Source: Thermodesulfobacteriota bacterium (GTDB lineage Bacteria > Desulfobacterota_D > UBA1144). From it: a DNA stretch of 54,094 bases. The stretch lies in assembly GCA_030835345.1 (NCBI GenBank), contig JAURPH010000010.1, positions 1 to 54,094 of the forward strand, in the 5' to 3' direction. This document shows positions 15,707 through 24,384 of this stretch, piece after piece (position 1 is the first letter of the stretch; each line of letters starts with the position of its first letter). The notes beneath the pieces are model-generated. The model saw only the letters and a list, made by a program, of their open reading frames with translations. It searched no databases and was not told where the DNA came from. Both the position numbers and the translations under genes were made by a program.

Positions 15707-17435
15707 TAATCAACTCAAAAAGCTTATTTAAATTATCAATTGGAATTTCTTCCTTTATGTTAGTTCTTCGATTTTTAAACTCAATAACATCTTTAGCTAA
15801 AGATTTAGGTCCTATTACAATCTGATATGGTATTCCAATTAGTTCAGCATCCTTAAATTTTATCCCTGGGCTCTCGGGTCTATCATCAAGTGCTACATCA
15901 ATGCCTTTATTTTTTATAAAATTATATATTTCCTCTGAAACTCTAAGTACTTCTTCATTTTTTTTATCAGCTTGAATCACTATAGCTTCAAAAGGAGCAA
16001 TTGATAATGGCAAAGAAATACCCTTCTCGTCATTATTTTGCTCTATTGCTGCTGCTACTACTCTACCAACACCAATTCCATAGCAACCCATGAAAAAATT
16101 TTGATTTTTGCCAGAGGCATCAGTAAATCCTGCTTTCATAGCTTCACTATATTTTGTTCCCAACTTAAAAACATGACCAACTTCAATTCCTTTAGTTGAA
16201 CTTAACAAAGCATCAACAGAGCACCTACACCTATCGCCTTCCATGGCTTCTCTGACATCAAAAAACTTATTAATTTTGAAGTCTTTATTGTGATTAACAT
16301 TTAAAAGGTGAAAATCTTTTTCATTAGATCCTGCAACATATGAAACTAGGTTCTTAATTGCATTATCAGCAAAAATTTTAACCTCTAAATCTATGGGCCC
16401 AGTGAAACCTTTGGCTGTTTTTAATTCATCTATTTCTTTATCATTTGCCAATTCAACAAACTCAAGATTTCTTTCTTTCTTATATTTAGTCAAACTTATC
16501 TCATGATCTCCTCTAATCAATACTGCTTCTAATCCCTGATCAGTAGATACAATCATTGTTTTTACTATTCTTTGCTCAGCAATTCCCAGAAAATTTGCTA
16601 AATCTTTTACACTTGTAATAGATGGAGTAGAAATTTTTTCAATTTTAATCTCAGGGGTTTCTTTCCCAGCGCCAGCATTTTTTTTATGATTTTCACTTTT
16701 TAAATCCTCTTCTTGAAAAATTACTGGAGTAGTCTCAACATTGGCTGCAAAGTCGCACTTGTCACAAACCATAATTGTGTCTTCCCCAGTATCAGCAATA
16801 ACCATAAACTCATGAGATGAGCTACCACCAATATTTCCAGAATCTGCCTCAACAGCCCGAAATTCAAGCCCACATCTTTTAAAAATATTTTGATAAGCAT
16901 TAAACATCTTAGAATATGATTCGTCAGCAGCTTTTTCATCTACATCAAAACTATAGGCATCTTTCATGACAAATTCTCGAGCCCTCATAACTCCGAAACG
17001 TGGTCTTATTTCATCCCTAAATTTCGGTTGAATTTGATAAATATTTAAAGGCAGGTTTTTATAAGACTTAACCTCACGATCAACTAAATCAGTTACGACT
17101 TCTTCATGTGTTGGGCCAAGGCAAAAATCCCTATCTGCTCTATCTTTTAATCTTAATAACTCTTTACCGTAAATATCCCATCTTCCACTTTTGATCCATA
17201 AATCAGCGGGGGTTACGAAAGGCATCATTACCTCTATTGCATCAGAATTATTCATTTCTTCACGAATTATCTTTTCTACTTTTCTAAAAACTCTAAGGCC
17301 CAAAGGCATAAAATTGTATATACCAGCAGCGACTTTCCTAATCATTCCAGCTCTTATCATCAATTTATGGCTTTGTGTTTCCGCATCATTTGGAGCTTCT
17401 TTAAGAGTTGCAACTAAGTATTTTGAGAGTTTCAA
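15699..17435 (-). CDS. proS: prolyl-tRNA synthetase (bacterial type, with editing domain)
   Basis: This is a class II aminoacyl-tRNA synthetase charging tRNA-Pro. Motif 2 is in FRDEIRPRFGVMRAREFVMKDAYSF and motif 3 in GIGVGRVVAAAIEQ. CLGPTHEEVVTDL is a ProRS block. Between motifs 2 and 3 lies the large insertion with the YbaK-like editing domain (about 230-400), which marks the bacterial form of 578 aa. The C-terminal anticodon-binding domain ends the protein. A cognate tRNA-Pro (GGG) lies in the same window at 48237. ispG is 10 bases upstream on the same strand. Confidence 0.96.
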   Translation of the reverse strand: MKLSKYLVATLKEAPNDAETQSHKLMIRAGMIRKVAAGIYNFMPLGLRVFRKVEKIIREEMNNSDAIEVMMPFVTPADLWIKSGRWDIYGKELLRLKDRADRDFCLGPTHEEVVTDLVDREVKSYKNLPLNIYQIQPKFRDEIRPRFGVMRAREFVMKDAYSFDVDEKAADESYSKMFNAYQNIFKRCGLEFRAVEADSGNIGGSSSHEFMVIADTGEDTIMVCDKCDFAANVETTPVIFQEEDLKSENHKKNAGAGKETPEIKIEKISTPSITSVKDLANFLGIAEQRIVKTMIVSTDQGLEAVLIRGDHEISLTKYKKERNLEFVELANDKEIDELKTAKGFTGPIDLEVKIFADNAIKNLVSYVAGSNEKDFHLLNVNHNKDFKINKFFDVREAMEGDRCRCSVDALLSSTKGIEVGHVFKLGTKYSEAMKAGFTDASGKNQNFFMGCYGIGVGRVVAAAIEQNNDEKGISLPLSIAPFEAIVIQADKKNEEVLRVSEEIYNFIKNKGIDVALDDRPESPGIKFKDAELIGIPYQIVIGPKSLAKDVIEFKNRRTNIKEEIPIDNLNKLFELINE

Positions 17436-17445
17436 TTATTCGACC

Positions 17446-18504
17446 TCATTGATTTAAATTTTTGATTTCATCGACCAAAATATCAACAATTTCACTTTCC
17501 TTACAAGATTTGTAAATTTTACCATTTTTATAAATCTGTCCCTTTCCTCTTCCACCGGCAATACCTATATCAGCATCTGATGCTTCACCAGGACCATTAA
17601 CCACACAGCCTAGGATTGCAACCTTTAGGGATTTCTTAACTTTAATATCAGAAATTCTTTTTTCTACTTCATTAACTAATTCGTTTAAATTTATTTCTAA
17701 TCTTCCGCACCCGGGACATGAAATAAGTTCAATACCATTCTCGTAATGCCCCAGAGCTTTTAAAATATTTCTACCCATTATAACTTCATCTAACGGATCA
17801 CCTGTCATTGAAACTCTTAGGGTGTCTCCAATACCATCAACTATCAAACCTCCAATACCGATGGAAGATTTGATTGATCCAATTTTATAAGTACCAGCCT
17901 CAGTTACACCTAAGTGAAGAGGTATATTTGTAAGGCTAGCTAATTTTCTATACGAATCTTGCATAATTTGAACACTAGTAGACTTTACTGAAACCTTTAT
18001 ATCGGAAAAATTTAAATCATCTAAAATAGCAATATGTCTCATTGCACTTTCAACAAGTGCATCCGATGTGGGAGATCCATGCTTTTTTAGTATATCTTTT
18101 TCTAAGGAGCCAGAATTTACTCCAATTCTTATTGGAATCCCTTTATCTTTGGCAGCTGAGACTACCTGCTTTATCCTTTTTACAGCTCCAATATTACCTG
18201 GGTTAATTCTAAGGCCTTGGATTCCAGACCTTATTGCCTCTAGTGCCAATGTATATTCAAAATGTATATCAGCTACCAGGGGAATATGTATTTTTTTTAT
18301 TATATCTTTCAATGCCTTAGCGGCTTCAATATTAGGTACTGCACATCTTATGATATCACATCCAGCATTAGTTAATGTTTCGATTTGATCAACTGTAGCA
18401 TTAATATTCCTGGTATCCGTTTTTGTCATAGATTGAACGGATATAGGAAAATCAGAACCTATACCTTTAGTACCTAAATAAAAATTTCTAGTAACTCTTC
18501 TCAT
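17446..18504 (-). CDS. ispG: 4-hydroxy-3-methylbut-2-enyl-diphosphate synthase
   Basis: This is the 4Fe-4S enzyme of the MEP isoprenoid pathway that converts MEcPP to HMBPP. ISVQSMTKTDTRNI near the N-terminus and RINPGNIG are diagnostic. The cluster cysteines appear in SCPGCGR and in ILGCVVNGPGE, with the Glu of NGPGE as the fourth ligand. The length, 352 aa, is that of the short bacterial form without the plant-like insert. It leads a minus-strand run ispG-proS-pyrF-maoC. Its upstream region carries the hairpin at 18538-18564. Confidence 0.95.
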   Translation of the reverse strand: MRRVTRNFYLGTKGIGSDFPISVQSMTKTDTRNINATVDQIETLTNAGCDIIRCAVPNIEAAKALKDIIKKIHIPLVADIHFEYTLALEAIRSGIQGLRINPGNIGAVKRIKQVVSAAKDKGIPIRIGVNSGSLEKDILKKHGSPTSDALVESAMRHIAILDDLNFSDIKVSVKSTSVQIMQDSYRKLASLTNIPLHLGVTEAGTYKIGSIKSSIGIGGLIVDGIGDTLRVSMTGDPLDEVIMGRNILKALGHYENGIELISCPGCGRLEINLNELVNEVEKRISDIKVKKSLKVAILGCVVNGPGEASDADIGIAGGRGKGQIYKNGKIYKSCKESEIVDILVDEIKNLNQ

Positions 18505-18537
18505 ATTTTTTCAATCTTATATCATATTATGCGTGAT

Positions 18538-18564
18538 ATCAGATAAAAGTGAATCTGATTTTTT
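18538..18564 (+). terminator. hairpin with T-run between divergent genes
   Basis: ATCAGAT (18538-18544) and ATCTGAT (18553-18559) form a perfect 7-bp stem with an 8-base loop, followed by six T. By shape it is a weak intrinsic terminator on the plus strand. It lies in the divergent gap between ispG and the SufT-like gene, where nothing on the plus strand ends close by. It might stop a stray or leader transcript, or be a palindromic protein-binding site used for both promoters. Confidence 0.45.
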
Positions 18565-18585
18565 ATTATGTATACTAAAGGCACT

Positions 18586-18984
18586 ATGAAAAAAATAATA
18601 TTTAAGAAAAATATAAATGATGCTGAAGCGAAAAATGATTCAGAGGTAAAACTTACAAATTTTAAGAAAAAAGAAGAAGAATCTGATTTCGTATTTACTG
18701 AATCTACTGTACTTGATGCTCTTAAGAATGTAATGGATCCAGAGCTCCCGGTAAGTATAGTTGACTTAGGCTTAATATATTCAGTTCAAACTGAGGATAA
18801 CAATATAAGTATAAAAATGACTTTAACTACTCCAGGCTGTTCAATGGGTAATGCAATCTCAAAACAAGCTGAAAATGTATTGTATGCATTAGGTGCAAAA
18901 AATGTAATTATTGAAATCATTTGGGACCCACCATGGAACCCAAATATGATGAGTGATGAAGCTAAATCCAAATTAGGAATGTAA
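18586..18984 (+). CDS. MIP18/DUF59-family Fe-S assembly protein (SufT-like)
   Basis: This is a DUF59 (MIP18/PaaD-like) protein thought to help iron-sulfur cluster maturation. It shows VLDALKNVMDPELPVSIVDLGLIY, then the conserved TTPGCSMGN with the family Cys (C85). An N-terminal lysine-rich extension of about 35 residues precedes the domain. I prefer the ATG at 18586 to 18568, because AAAGG (18577-18581) lies 4 bases ahead of it and a -10-like TATACT at 18571 overlaps the first candidate. mrp begins one base after its stop, so the two likely act together. Confidence 0.85.
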   Translation: MKKIIFKKNINDAEAKNDSEVKLTNFKKKEEESDFVFTESTVLDALKNVMDPELPVSIVDLGLIYSVQTEDNNISIKMTLTTPGCSMGNAISKQAENVLYALGAKNVIIEIIWDPPWNPNMMSDEAKSKLGM

Positions 18985-18985
18985 T

Positions 18986-20026
18986 ATGGAAAATAAAGAG
19001 ACCATTTTAACACTTTTAAAAGAAGTTAATTTTCCTGGTTTTACAAGGGATATTATTTCTTTTGGAATAATCAAAGATATCACTGCTGAAAATAATCTAA
19101 ACAAAATTTTCATTGAACTGCCAAAAAAAGATGAGGAAATTGCGAAAAAAATTGTCCAAGATATAAACAATGCATTTTCTCGTGAAGGTTATCAACTACC
19201 AGAATATGAGTTTTCTGTATATCAAAAACAAGGTGGAGCTTCCCCTGCTTCCAATGCTCCCGAAGAAAACAAAGTTAACCTTCCAAATATAAAAAAATAT
19301 CTTGCTGTTGCAAGTGGTAAAGGTGGTGTTGGAAAATCAACTGTCGCAGTTAACTTAGCTCTAGCTTTTTCTAAAAAACTTTCTAACATGGGGCTTATGG
19401 ATGCAGACATTTGGGGACCTAGCATACCAATGATGTGTGGTATCGATACCAAGCCTATGGCAACAAAAGATGAAAAAATAATACCTATAGAGAAATTTGG
19501 AATAAAAATGATGTCAATTGGCTTTCTTTTAAGTGAAGAAGATACTGTGATATGGAGAGGCCCCATGGTTCATGGAGCAATAAAACAATTTGTTGAAGAT
19601 GTTGAGTGGGAAGGAGTGGATAATCTTGTAATCGATCTACCCCCAGGAACTGGAGATGCTCACTTATCACTAATTCAAACCGTGCCTTTAAGTGGAGGAG
19701 TAATTGTAACTACACCCCAAGATGTCGCCCTTATAGATGTAAAAAGAGGTATACAAATGTTCAAGAAATTAAATGTTCCTCTATTGGGTGTAATAGAAAA
19801 CATGAGCTATTTACAAAATGGAGATGAGATAATAGATATTTTTGGTCGAGGCGGTGGAAAAGCTATGGCTGAAAAATTTGATGTGCCCTTTTTAGGCGAG
19901 ATACCTATTGATCCAGAAATAAGAAAGGGTGGAGATACTGGTCTTCCTGTAGTTCATAATTCACCTAATTCTGCATCAGCAAAAGCTTTTAATGACATAG
20001 CTGAAAAGCTTATAGATAAATTATAA
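18986..20026 (+). CDS. mrp: Mrp/ApbC/NBP35-family Fe-S cluster carrier ATPase
   Basis: This P-loop ATPase is thought to carry and hand over 4Fe-4S clusters. Residues 1-85 are a degenerate DUF59-like domain. The deviant Walker A is GKGGVGKST (111-119), and DADIWGPSIPMM and IDLPPGTGDAHL follow as Mrp blocks. In most ApbC proteins the segment after NMS contains CxxC, which bridges the cluster; here NMSYLQNGDEIIDIFGRGG has no cysteine. It may thus work without a bridged cluster or take it up elsewhere. The SufT-like gene directly upstream has the conserved Cys and may supply it. Confidence 0.9.
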   Translation: MENKETILTLLKEVNFPGFTRDIISFGIIKDITAENNLNKIFIELPKKDEEIAKKIVQDINNAFSREGYQLPEYEFSVYQKQGGASPASNAPEENKVNLPNIKKYLAVASGKGGVGKSTVAVNLALAFSKKLSNMGLMDADIWGPSIPMMCGIDTKPMATKDEKIIPIEKFGIKMMSIGFLLSEEDTVIWRGPMVHGAIKQFVEDVEWEGVDNLVIDLPPGTGDAHLSLIQTVPLSGGVIVTTPQDVALIDVKRGIQMFKKLNVPLLGVIENMSYLQNGDEIIDIFGRGGGKAMAEKFDVPFLGEIPIDPEIRKGGDTGLPVVHNSPNSASAKAFNDIAEKLIDKL

Positions 20027-20046
20027 TTTCTTATTAAACTTATATT

Positions 20047-20313
20047 ATGAGTAATAGCGAACCTATAATGGACTTTTCCAACATTATTCTTTCATATGCA
20101 GTCAATGCAACTATTCATTTAGGATTATCTCCTGATCCTTCAACCGGTCAAATCACAATAGATTTGAATAGAGCTAAGGATTTAATAGATATGCTAGATT
20201 TATTAAAGTTAAAAACAAGCGGTAATCTCACAGATGAAGAAGTAAAGGTAATGGATGAAACATTATCAAATTTGAAGATGCTTTATGTTAAAGCTACTAC
20301 CACTAAAACTTAG
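20047..20313 (+). CDS. DUF1844 protein
   Basis: This small acidic protein of 88 aa has the DUF1844 pattern: MDFSNIILSYAVNATIHLGLSPDPSTGQ, then LNRAKDLIDMLDLLKLKTSGNLTDEE, ending in LKMLYV. Function unknown. The family is common in deltaproteobacteria, acidobacteria and planctomycetes and often sits near housekeeping genes. There is no signal peptide or membrane helix; the protein should be mostly helical. It follows mrp by 20 bases and converges on the PfkB kinase with a gap of 6 bases. Confidence 0.85.
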   Translation: MSNSEPIMDFSNIILSYAVNATIHLGLSPDPSTGQITIDLNRAKDLIDMLDLLKLKTSGNLTDEEVKVMDETLSNLKMLYVKATTTKT

Positions 20314-20319
20314 ATAGTT

Positions 20320-21225
20320 TTATATTCTTGCAATTCTTCTTAATTTTTTGTGTCGGCTCTCAAGTTCTTTTAGACTTAACTTGAAAAGACGCTCAGTACC
20401 AAAACTTTCAATTGTAAATGAAGACATTGCACTTCCATATATCATGCCATCAATTATATCTTTCTCAGTTATGGAACTTCTCTTGGATAAATGACTAAAC
20501 AAAGCCCCAGCAAAACTGTCCCCTGCACCAGTTGGATCAACTAAATTTACAAAAGGATAGCTAGGAATCCAATGAAAACTCCTTCTTGATACCAACATTG
20601 AGCCTGCACTTCCTCTTTTAACTATTAAATATTTTATTTTAAATTTTTTAAAAATATCACTAAATGCTTTTTCTAATGAATCTTTATTGGTAATAAGTTT
20701 TAACTCTAATTCATTTATTGTTAACAAATCTACCCTTTGAATCGCCTTGAAGAGGGATATTCTTTTTGAAGAAATCCAAAAGTTCATTGTATCAAGTCCG
20801 ATAAATTTATTTGTACTACTATCATCTAAAATTTTGTTCTGTAAGTCTGGATCAATATTTGCAAGAAATAATATTTTATTATTTTTTTTATACGAACTAG
20901 GTATTTCAGGTTGAAAATCCTGAAAAACATTTAAGTTGGTGAATCTAGTTTCGGGATCCTCAGATATAGTTTTATAAACACCTCCCCAAGAAAAAGTTTT
21001 ACCTTTCTCAATAACAAGGCCTTCTGTTTGAATTTTTTTCTTATTCAATTTTAAAAAAATATTTTTAGGGAAATCTTGCCCAACAACAGATACAATTTTA
21101 GATTGAGCTTTAAAAGATGCAGCCAAAGAAAAATAGATACAAGATCCACCAAGTATTCTTACTCTTTTTCCTTTAGGGGTTTCAATATCATCAAATGCTG
21201 ACGAACCAACTACTATAATTGACAT
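20320..21225 (-). CDS. PfkB-family carbohydrate/nucleoside kinase
   Basis: This is a ribokinase-fold kinase of 301 aa. Signature 1 is in RVRILGGSCIYFSLAAS, and signature 2 with the catalytic Asp is DPTGAGDSFAGALF. It lies 9 bases downstream of the MTA phosphorylase on the same strand. That pair recurs in many deltaproteobacteria-like genomes as far as I recall, and suggests a substrate from nucleoside or methylthioribose metabolism, perhaps adenosine. The exact substrate cannot be deduced, and generic sugar kinase remains possible. Confidence 0.83.
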   Translation of the reverse strand: MSIIVVGSSAFDDIETPKGKRVRILGGSCIYFSLAASFKAQSKIVSVVGQDFPKNIFLKLNKKKIQTEGLVIEKGKTFSWGGVYKTISEDPETRFTNLNVFQDFQPEIPSSYKKNNKILFLANIDPDLQNKILDDSSTNKFIGLDTMNFWISSKRISLFKAIQRVDLLTINELELKLITNKDSLEKAFSDIFKKFKIKYLIVKRGSAGSMLVSRRSFHWIPSYPFVNLVDPTGAGDSFAGALFSHLSKRSSITEKDIIDGMIYGSAMSSFTIESFGTERLFKLSLKELESRHKKLRRIARI

Positions 21226-21234
21226 AAAGCCTCC

Positions 21235-22092
21235 TTAAGATAATAAATATTTTCTTATTATTGCTGATAACTTTTCAAGTGACTCTTCTTTTATAGCATC
21301 TAAGGAACTTATGATAGATCCTTTCAAAGCATTTTCAATATAATCATCTTTATTCTTTGGGAATTCTTTAATCACTTGTTTAATTACTGCTTTTGCATTT
21401 TCCACATTTGAATTCATTGTTTCAATAACCTGATCAACAGTAACCGAGTCATGATTTGGATGCCAACAATCATAATCGGTACTCAAAGCAAGAGTTGAAT
21501 AACAAATTTCAGCCTCCCTAGCTAGTTTGGCTTCTGGCATGTTTGTCATTCCAATCACATCTGCATTTAAACTTCTATAAAAATTACTTTCAGCTAATGA
21601 AGAAAACTGAGGACCCTCAATACAAACATATGTTCCACCAAATTCACAGGGAATATCTAGTACATCACATGCTTCCTTGAGAGCATTTGAGAGAACCTCG
21701 CTAACTGGTTTGGCCATGGAAACATGAGCAACTATCCCTTCAGAAAAGAAAGTGGATTCTCTATTTTTTGTAAAATCTAAGAACTGATCTGGAAGAACAA
21801 TCATTCCTGGAGGTATGTTTTCTTTTAAACTTCCAACTGCTGAAACAGAAATAATCCAATCGACTCCTAAAAATTTTAACGCATAAATATTAGCTCTAAA
21901 ATTAATTTCCGATGGAGCTATAAGATGACCTCTTCCGTGTCGTGATAAGAAATAAATCTCATGTCCTTCTTCTTCAGTTTTTAATATGGAATCAGAAGTT
22001 TCACCCCAAGGAGTAACAATATTTAATTCTTCTGCTTCTGATGGATTATTAATATCATACAATCCACTTCCGCCTATCACTGCAATTTTCAA
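21235..22092 (-). CDS. mtnP: S-methyl-5'-thioadenosine phosphorylase
   Basis: It splits methylthioadenosine, the by-product of polyamine synthesis and radical-SAM chemistry, into adenine and methylthioribose-1-phosphate. IAVIGGSGLYDI at the N-terminus, SRHGRGH for phosphate, GGTYVCIEGPQFSS, GMTNMPEAKLAREAEICY and STDYDCW near the base site are all family blocks. The length, 285 aa, is standard. A strong ribosome site AAGGAG precedes the ATG. A PfkB kinase follows at once and may use one of the products. Confidence 0.93.
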   Translation of the reverse strand: MKIAVIGGSGLYDINNPSEAEELNIVTPWGETSDSILKTEEEGHEIYFLSRHGRGHLIAPSEINFRANIYALKFLGVDWIISVSAVGSLKENIPPGMIVLPDQFLDFTKNRESTFFSEGIVAHVSMAKPVSEVLSNALKEACDVLDIPCEFGGTYVCIEGPQFSSLAESNFYRSLNADVIGMTNMPEAKLAREAEICYSTLALSTDYDCWHPNHDSVTVDQVIETMNSNVENAKAVIKQVIKEFPKNKDDYIENALKGSIISSLDAIKEESLEKLSAIIRKYLLS

Positions 22093-22133
22093 TGGAATCT
22101 CCTTAATTGTATTTATTTAATATTCAATTATAG

Positions 22134-23441
22134 TTGAAACCACACAAAGAACAAGAATCCGTAAATTCATATAAATTTACTAATTCAAGGAGAAGTCTAA
22201 TTTATTTTAGTGAATTAGGATTATCAAAAAAACTTATTAGTTGCTTAAATAGAATTAATTTCATAAATCTAACACCAATTCAAGAAAAATGTATACCATT
22301 AACTCTTAAAGGAAATGATATTTTAGCTTCTGCTGAAACTGGAAGTGGAAAAACTGGAGCATATATGATTCCAGTAATTAGCTTGATAGAAAAATCAAAA
22401 AAGAATAAAATTATAATACTTGTTCCAACTAGAGAATTAGCAAAACAAATTCTGGATGTTGCGAATTTATTTTTTTCAAAAAAAGAAAAATTTAATTCAA
22501 TAATTTTAATCGGTGGCGAGTCAATCAGAGAACAGACCTTTAAACTAAAAAGAAATCCAAAGATTATAATTTGTACGCCTGGAAGAGCAATTGATCATTT
22601 AAATAGAAATTCATTAGATCTCAAAGATGTATCAACACTAATACTTGATGAAACAGATAAAATGCTAGATATGGGTTTTGGACCTGATATTAAAAAAATA
22701 ATACAATTAATACCTAAAGAAAGACAAACTCTAATGTTTTCAGCTACCATACCAAAAAATATAGTAAAAGTCGCTGAATCATATCTTAATAATCCTAAAA
22801 AAATCACTATTGGTAAAGAAAACAATATTCCAAAAAATATCAAACAAGAAGTAAAAAAAGTTAAACCCAATGAAAAATATGATGAATTAAAAAAAGAATT
22901 AATGTCAAGAAAAGGATCTATTTTAGTCTTCATGAAAACAAAACATGGTAGTGATAGGCTAGCAAAAAGATTGAAAGATCAAGAAATTATATCTGAAGCA
23001 ATTCATGGAGATTTAAGTCAAAATAAAAGAAATAAAATTATACAACGATTTAGAAATAATAAGTTTAATATACTTATAGGAACAGATATTGTTTCTAGAG
23101 GACTAGATATTCCACATATTCAGCATGTTATCAATTATGATTTACCCCAAGTACCTGAAGATTTTATTCACAGAATGGGTAGAACGGCTCGAGCCGGTAA
23201 AAGTGGACAAGTCCTTACCTTTATAACACATGAAAATTTCAAACTTTGGAGAGAAATAAATAAGCTAATTAACCCAAAATCGGAAAAAAAGAATAAATCA
23301 GATGATGACACAGAGTTTGTCAAAAAAAGGTCTAAAAAAGATTTCCATAAGAAGAAAAAGAGAATATTTTCGAATGGATTTAAAAAAAATAAAAAAATTG
23401 GATTTTCATCTAAAAAACCTAAGCAATTGATTATTAGCTAG
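22134..23441 (+). CDS. DEAD-box RNA helicase (RhlE-like) with DETD motif II
   Basis: This ATP-dependent RNA helicase of 435 aa starts with TTG. The Q motif is LTPIQEKCIPL, motif I AETGSGKT (67-74), Ia PTRELA, motif II DETD (172-175), III SAT, and VI HRMGRTARAG. Motif II has Thr where the family name-giving Ala stands. The C-terminal tail from about 385 is very lysine-rich, with no RRM, and probably binds RNA non-specifically. It stands alone between mtnP (divergent) and sucD. Likely roles are ribosome assembly or mRNA decay in the cytoplasm. Confidence 0.9.
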   Translation: MKPHKEQESVNSYKFTNSRRSLIYFSELGLSKKLISCLNRINFINLTPIQEKCIPLTLKGNDILASAETGSGKTGAYMIPVISLIEKSKKNKIIILVPTRELAKQILDVANLFFSKKEKFNSIILIGGESIREQTFKLKRNPKIIICTPGRAIDHLNRNSLDLKDVSTLILDETDKMLDMGFGPDIKKIIQLIPKERQTLMFSATIPKNIVKVAESYLNNPKKITIGKENNIPKNIKQEVKKVKPNEKYDELKKELMSRKGSILVFMKTKHGSDRLAKRLKDQEIISEAIHGDLSQNKRNKIIQRFRNNKFNILIGTDIVSRGLDIPHIQHVINYDLPQVPEDFIHRMGRTARAGKSGQVLTFITHENFKLWREINKLINPKSEKKNKSDDDTEFVKKRSKKDFHKKKKRIFSNGFKKNKKIGFSSKKPKQLIIS

Positions 23442-23500
23442 CGTGTGATAATATTTTATTTCGAAATTCTAAATACTTAATAATTTAATCAGGAGTAAAT

Positions 23501-24367
23501 ATGAGCATTCTAGTAAACAATGATACAAAACTAATAGTACAAGGTATTACAGGTAGCCAAGGCTTATTTCATGCAACCCAATGTAGAGAATATGGAACTA
23601 ATGTGGTTGGAGGTGTAACTCCTGGAAAAGGTGGAACACAAGTTGAAGGTTTTGATGTTTTTAATTCAGTTGCTGATGCTAGGAAAGCAACGGGTGCTAA
23701 TACTAGTCTAATTTTTGTACCTGCCGCTTTTGCCCCTGATGCAATCCTTGAAGCAGAAGATGCAGGGATTGAACTTATAATTTGCATAACAGAAGGAATT
23801 CCAACAAACGATATGGTTAGTGTAAAAAAAGTTATTGATTCATCTTCATCTATCTTAATTGGGCCGAACTGCCCAGGAATAATAACACCTGGTCAAGCAA
23901 AAGTTGGAATTATGCCTGGATATATTCACAAAGAAGGGAGAATTGGAATTATTTCCAAAAGTGGAACTTTGACTTATGAGGCTGTTTGGCAGCTAACTCA
24001 ATTAGGCATTGGTCAATCTAGCTGTGTGGGTATTGGAGGAGATCCTATAATTGGTTCAACTTTCATTGATATTTTAGATTTATTCAATAAGGATGATGAT
24101 ACCGATGGTGTTATCATGATAGGTGAAATTGGTGGTAGTGCAGAGCAAGAAGCAGCTTATTGGATAAAAGATAACTTTAAAAAACCCGTTGCAGCATTTA
24201 TAGCAGGTGCAACTGCCCCTAAAGGTAAAAGAATGGGACACGCTGGTGCAATTGTATCTGGCAGCTCTGGTTCTGCAGAAGAGAAAAAAACTGTTCTAGA
24301 ATCAGTTGGAATTAAAGTTTCTCCTAGTCCAGCAGAAATGGGTGAAACATTAAAATCACTATTTTAG
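23501..24367 (+). CDS. sucD: succinyl-CoA synthetase alpha subunit
   Basis: This TCA-cycle ligase subunit binds CoA and carries the phospho-histidine. [32 protein letters not shown] is replaced only slightly from the consensus, and the active-site His is H247 in [17 protein letters not shown] and [13 protein letters not shown] are also present. The length, 288 aa, is normal. A good AGGAG site precedes the ATG. The partner sucC, normally directly upstream, is absent: the upstream gene is a helicase, so the beta subunit must lie elsewhere. Confidence 0.94.
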   Translation: MSILVNNDTKLIVQGITGSQGLFHATQCREYGTNVVGGVTPGKGGTQVEGFDVFNSVADARKATGANTSLIFVPAAFAPDAILEAEDAGIELIICITEGIPTNDMVSVKKVIDSSSSILIGPNCPGIITPGQAKVGIMPGYIHKEGRIGIISKSGTLTYEAVWQLTQLGIGQSSCVGIGGDPIIGSTFIDILDLFNKDDDTDGVIMIGEIGGSAEQEAAYWIKDNFKKPVAAFIAGATAPKGKRMGHAGAIVSGSSGSAEEKKTVLESVGIKVSPSPAEMGETLKSLF

Positions 24368-24384
24368 TAGTATAATAAACTTTA

